Below are positions 14,893 through 17,827 of a stretch of DNA of 17,827 nucleotides, one piece after another; the first letter of the stretch is position 1, and each line of letters begins with the position of its first letter. A program made the translations under genes and the position numbers. The notes under the pieces are model-generated. The model was not told the origin of the DNA. It worked only from the letters and a program-made list of their open reading frames with translations, and ran no database searches. This stretch comes from Ignavibacteria bacterium (GTDB taxonomy: Bacteria; Bacteroidota; Ignavibacteria; Ignavibacteriales; Melioribacteraceae): contig DAIEQT010000028.1 in the NCBI GenBank assembly GCA_027347545.1, forward strand, positions 1-17,827, in the 5' to 3' direction.

Positions 14893-15729
14893 TTAACTTA
14901 AAATGTCTTTTCTTATGAATAAAAATGCCGTTAACGCGTATAGCACAACTATATGACCAATTAATACGGCCGCGGAGTTTACGAGATCTTTGTAATCAAC
15001 AGGATCGGCAAAGAAGCCGTCCCATTGTGTTAAATGGCTTGTAAAAAAGTAGGGGCGCAAGTTTTGCAAAAACTCTACCGGAATTGCAGATAGAATTAAG
15101 AAAACAATTATCACCGCCATTGTAGTTACAATTGGACCAATAGCGTTACTAACAAGAGAGGAAAAGAAAATCGAGAATGCCATTACAGTCATCATGCTTA
15201 ACGACGCGTATGCATAAGCAGAAACCATTCGCCACATAACATCACTGGGGGCATAAATAATTATTTTTTCTTTGAAGACAATCAACTCTCCGGAGCCAAA
15301 GAAAATCAAACTGCCGCCAAGACTTATTGCGAGCAAGAAAAGAATAAATAGAAATGTGTAAGCGAACCCAGCCAAATATTTAGAAGTAACTAACGACAAT
15401 CTTGAAACCGGACGCGTAAGAAGCATTCTATAAGTTCCGGCAGTTGCTTCTCCGGCAAAAAGATCTCCGCCAACAAGAACAATTAAAAACGGTATGTGAA
15501 TGAACATTGCATTAAGAATTAAATACGCTACCACATAACCGTTAAAGAAATTCCCTTGCAGCGTAAATTGATCGCTAAGGCTTCGCGTTGCTGATTGCAC
15601 AAAATGCTCTTGTGTAAAGTAAAGCGCAAGCTGAACAATCAAAGTCATGCCGAACAAAGCGATAAAGCCAATATAAGTTCTCCACTTCCTAAATATTTTT
15701 TGTAGTTCGATTAAAACGAGAGTCATCAT
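14893..15729 (-). CDS. ABC-2 type transporter permease
   Basis: The 278-residue product is an integral membrane protein with about six hydrophobic helices. The first is at about 17-36, with others around 62-85, 115-140, 168-190, 195-213 and 250-270. GGDLFAGEATAGTYRMLLTRPVSRLSLVTSKY, here spread over residues about 87-118, is the characteristic ABC-2 cytosolic coupling region. It is encoded directly after its ATPase with a four-base ATGA overlap, so the two form one transporter. The substrate is unknown: this family exports drugs, lipids, polysaccharides or sodium. The LolA-like gene follows 13 bp downstream. Confidence 0.9.
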   Translation of the reverse strand: MMTLVLIELQKIFRKWRTYIGFIALFGMTLIVQLALYFTQEHFVQSATRSLSDQFTLQGNFFNGYVVAYLILNAMFIHIPFLIVLVGGDLFAGEATAGTYRMLLTRPVSRLSLVTSKYLAGFAYTFLFILFLLAISLGGSLIFFGSGELIVFKEKIIIYAPSDVMWRMVSAYAYASLSMMTVMAFSIFFSSLVSNAIGPIVTTMAVIIVFLILSAIPVEFLQNLRPYFFTSHLTQWDGFFADPVDYKDLVNSAAVLIGHIVVLYALTAFLFIRKDILS

Positions 15730-16649
15730 TTTTGACCTCCTTCCGTAATTTTTAAGAAGAAGTCTTCCAGAGAACGAACCGGAACAACTGAACCAACCAT
15801 AAAGCCCTTGTCGTTTAAGTATCTGTTCAATTCGGCAACGTCGCTTTTCAGCATATCAAACTGCATCTCGTTTTTAACACTTGTCTTGTAAACTTCCGCC
15901 CATTTCGAATTTTTGATTTCTACAACAGCATCATCAATTCTATCAATTTCTACAGAGACCGACATTTTATCAACATTTAATAACTCATCAACAGTTCCTT
16001 CGACTTGAGTTGTTCCTTTACTGATAATAATCATTCGAGTGGCGATAATTTCAACTTCGCGGAGAATGTGAGAGCTGAGAAAGATTGTTTTATTTTTTGT
16101 CTTGCTTAGATAAAGAATAAGATCGCGGATTTCCTTCATTCCTTGCGGATCTAAGCCGGTTGTAGGTTCATCAAGTATTATCAGTTCCGGGTCGTGAAGC
16201 AACGCTTGCGCAATTCCGAGCCTCTGCTTCATTCCATGAGAAAAAGTTTTAACCTTACTCTTGTAACGTTTATCAAGACCAACAAGCTCAAGCATTTCCA
16301 TAATTTTATTTTTAGATGCATCAGCACCGGAAAGCTTACCAAGAATTTCTAAATTCTTATAAGCTGAGAGATACATATAGAAATCGGGCTTTTCAACAAT
16401 TGCCCCAACCTTCCGGAGAATTTCATTTCTATTTTTCTCAAGAGGCATTCCAAATATTTTAATAGAGCCGGCGTTTGGTTTGATAAGAGAAAGAAGCATT
16501 CTAATAGTTGTGCTCTTCCCGGCACCGTTGGGACCAAGAAATCCAAATACATCTCCGCGAAAAACATTTAGATCAAGATTGTTAACCGCGGTAAGATTTT
16601 TAAACCGCTTTGTGAGTCCGCGAACTTCAATTACATGATCGGAATTCAT
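15726..16649 (-). CDS. ABC transporter ATP-binding protein
   Basis: The 307-residue product is a complete ABC ATPase with a C-terminal extension of about 90 residues, as in DrrA/CcmA-like exporters. The Walker A motif is GPNGAGKST at 39-47 (Lys45). The signature is FSHGMKQ at 136-142, where Ser-His-Gly replaces the usual Ser-Gly-Gly, a common variant in this group. Walker B is LIILDEP at 156-162 with catalytic Glu161, the D-loop is TGLDP, and the H-loop histidine is His194. GGAGG sits a few bases upstream of the ATG at 16649. It is the first gene of the ATPase-permease-LolA-like operon, preceded by a 73-bp gap holding inverted repeats. Confidence 0.95.
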   Translation of the reverse strand: MNSDHVIEVRGLTKRFKNLTAVNNLDLNVFRGDVFGFLGPNGAGKSTTIRMLLSLIKPNAGSIKIFGMPLEKNRNEILRKVGAIVEKPDFYMYLSAYKNLEILGKLSGADASKNKIMEMLELVGLDKRYKSKVKTFSHGMKQRLGIAQALLHDPELIILDEPTTGLDPQGMKEIRDLILYLSKTKNKTIFLSSHILREVEIIATRMIIISKGTTQVEGTVDELLNVDKMSVSVEIDRIDDAVVEIKNSKWAEVYKTSVKNEMQFDMLKSDVAELNRYLNDKGFMVGSVVPVRSLEDFFLKITEGGQK

Positions 16650-16675
16650 ATTCCTCCGAATTGTTTAGAAATAAG

Positions 16676-16717
16676 ACGGATACATGAGGCATATTGTTAC
16701 ACGTAACGTATATCCGT
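16676..16717. promoter_or_regulatory. Nested inverted repeats upstream of the ABC operon
   Basis: ACGGATA at 16676-16682 faces TATCCGT at 16711-16717. Inside lies GTTAC-AC-GTAAC at 16696-16707. The 73-bp gap separates the MFS stop from the ABC ATPase start, all on the minus strand. The repeats could be an operator controlling the ABC operon. The outer arms could instead form a weak hairpin at the MFS transcript end, but no U-tract favours that strongly. Confidence 0.4.
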
Positions 16718-16722
16718 TAAAA

Positions 16723-17827
16723 TTATTTTTCGGTGAGTTTCTTTTTGCCGAATTGATATTCCAGCGGGATGTATTTCGCAAGAATAAATCCGGGAATTGC
16801 CGCAACAAGAACCCAGATAAAAAAGAATTTGTAGCCAATTGCTTCTTGTATTATTCCACTTAGCATTCCGGGAATCATCATGCCGAGCGCCATAAATCCG
16901 GATGCAAGTGCGTAATGTGAAGTTCTGTATTCGCCATCGGAAATGTTAATCATATACATCAAAAGAAAAGTTAGACCGAAACCATAGCCGAATGATTCAA
17001 CAGCCACACAAGCATAAGTAATCCATATTAATTCCGGCTGGAACCAAGCGAGATAAACATAAACTAAATTTGGTGCGTTAAGGGCAAAGAGCATTGGCAT
17101 CGTTAAACTTTTCAAGCCTTTTCTGTAAACGAGAAGACCGCCCCAGATTCCGCCAAGCATTAATGCAATTGCGCCAACAATTCCGTTTATCAAACCAACT
17201 TCAGAAGTTGATAAACCTAAACCGCCAAGTTCACGAGGATCCATCATAAACAGCGCTGAAATTTTAACTATTTGTGCGGCTCCAAAATTGTAGAATAGTA
17301 AGAATAGAATGATGAGAATAATTTTTTTCTTCTCGAAAAATCTTGCAAAGCTGCGGAAGAATTCTTTTCCCGGTGATGAGGTCCTCCTGTTTCCGGCCGG
17401 CTTATCTTCATCCGGTTCCGGCAGAACAAGTCTGTGGTAAACAAAAAGTAAAACAAAAAATCCGGCGAGAACGAAAAATGTAATCGCCCAAGCCAGTGGT
17501 ATCTTTTGAGAACGAGCTGTGAACACGGAAATGGTTTTCTTTCCGATTGTTGAATCAAGCTGGATTACAGTGAAAGCCGGTTTGTTCCAGTTCTTATCTG
17601 TAAAGCGAAGTTCTTTTCCTTCTACAACTTTAATTCCTTCGTGACCTTCAAGAAAATCAACATTGATAAAATATTCACTTCCTTCACTTGGCTTTTTCGA
17701 TAGAACAAATTTTACGATACCAACGTTGCCAACCAGATCTTGCATTCCAGTTGTATCCGGCAGTTCAAGCATTTCCCGCGAGAAACCGTTCATTATGTTA
17801 AAACTTTTTGCAAAGTGCTTATAGAAA
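16723..17827 (-). CDS. AmpG-like MFS transporter, C-terminal part (5' truncated by window)
   Basis: The frame is open to the window edge (368 codons including the stop), so the true start lies outside. ATG 17793 is internal. The first roughly 90 visible residues are a soluble, beta-rich segment. A membrane helix follows at about 100-120 from ATG 17793, then a charged cytosolic loop, then about six helices. The segment LGGLGLSTSEVGLINGIVGAIALMLGGIWGG, here at about 190-220, closely resembles the AmpG group, which imports muropeptides in enterobacteria. The soluble insertion between halves is not typical of AmpG. The protein ends KKKLTEK. The substrate cannot be assigned. It is upstream of the ABC operon on the same strand, separated by 73 bp. 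Confidence 0.85.
   Translation of the reverse strand, partial: FYKHFAKSFNIMNGFSREMLELPDTTGMQDLVGNVGIVKFVLSKKPSEGSEYFINVDFLEGHEGIKVVEGKELRFTDKNWNKPAFTVIQLDSTIGKKTISVFTARSQKIPLAWAITFFVLAGFFVLLFVYHRLVLPEPDEDKPAGNRRTSSPGKEFFRSFARFFEKKKIILIILFLLFYNFGAAQIVKISALFMMDPRELGGLGLSTSEVGLINGIVGAIALMLGGIWGGLLVYRKGLKSLTMPMLFALNAPNLVYVYLAWFQPELIWITYACVAVESFGYGFGLTFLLMYMINISDGEYRTSHYALASGFMALGMMIPGMLSGIIQEAIGYKFFFIWVLVAAIPGFILAKYIPLEYQFGKKKLTEK

Overview
The window is chromosomal DNA, AT-rich by eye, from a Gram-negative bacterium. It looks like the Bacteroidota/Ignavibacteria (Chlorobi-side) group. The inference rests on the gene set: an ATP-type PEP carboxykinase, a tetratricopeptide (TPR) protein beside aroE, secreted YceI and LolA-like proteins, and a lipoprotein with a Bacteroidota-type surface-export motif. 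TTG and GTG starts also occur. No database search was possible, so the taxonomy is provisional. There are no rRNA, tRNA, CRISPR or complete transposase genes.

Layout. Bases 1-1400 (+): the 3' end of pckA, then a small surface-type lipoprotein closed by a strong bidirectional terminator. Bases 1425-5217 (-): a signalling cluster made of a 112-residue adaptor-like protein, an HDOD protein, a GAF/PAS histidine kinase overlapping it by 4 bp, and a bacteriohemerythrin. Bases 5218-5467 hold divergent control DNA. Bases 5468-7608 (+): a class I aminotransferase and a secreted alpha/beta hydrolase whose signal peptide is out of frame with its catalytic body. Bases 7597-11667 (-): aroE, a TPR gene cut by two in-frame TAA codons, a galactokinase-fold protein lacking all the kinase signature residues, and an unrecognised 123-residue protein. 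Bases 11752-12969 (-): sucC. Bases 13160-14067 (+): a two-helix membrane protein translationally coupled to a YceI-family protein. Bases 14077-14187: a MITE-like element with 19-bp inverted ends. Bases 14193-16649 (-): an ABC ATPase, its permease and a LolA-like periplasmic protein in one operon. Bases 16723-17827 (-): the C-terminal part of an AmpG-like MFS transporter running off the edge.

Functionally this is mostly central metabolism (pckA, aminotransferase, aroE, sucC) mixed with envelope functions (lipoprotein, YceI, ABC/LolA-like, MFS) and one signalling module. The three most unusual items are the galactokinase-fold pseudoenzyme, the TPR gene with two nonsense codons in an otherwise intact frame, and the hydrolase frameshift. 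The last two lie about 2 kb apart, which raises the question of gene decay versus consensus errors in this stretch. I do not see a clear new defence or mobile system.
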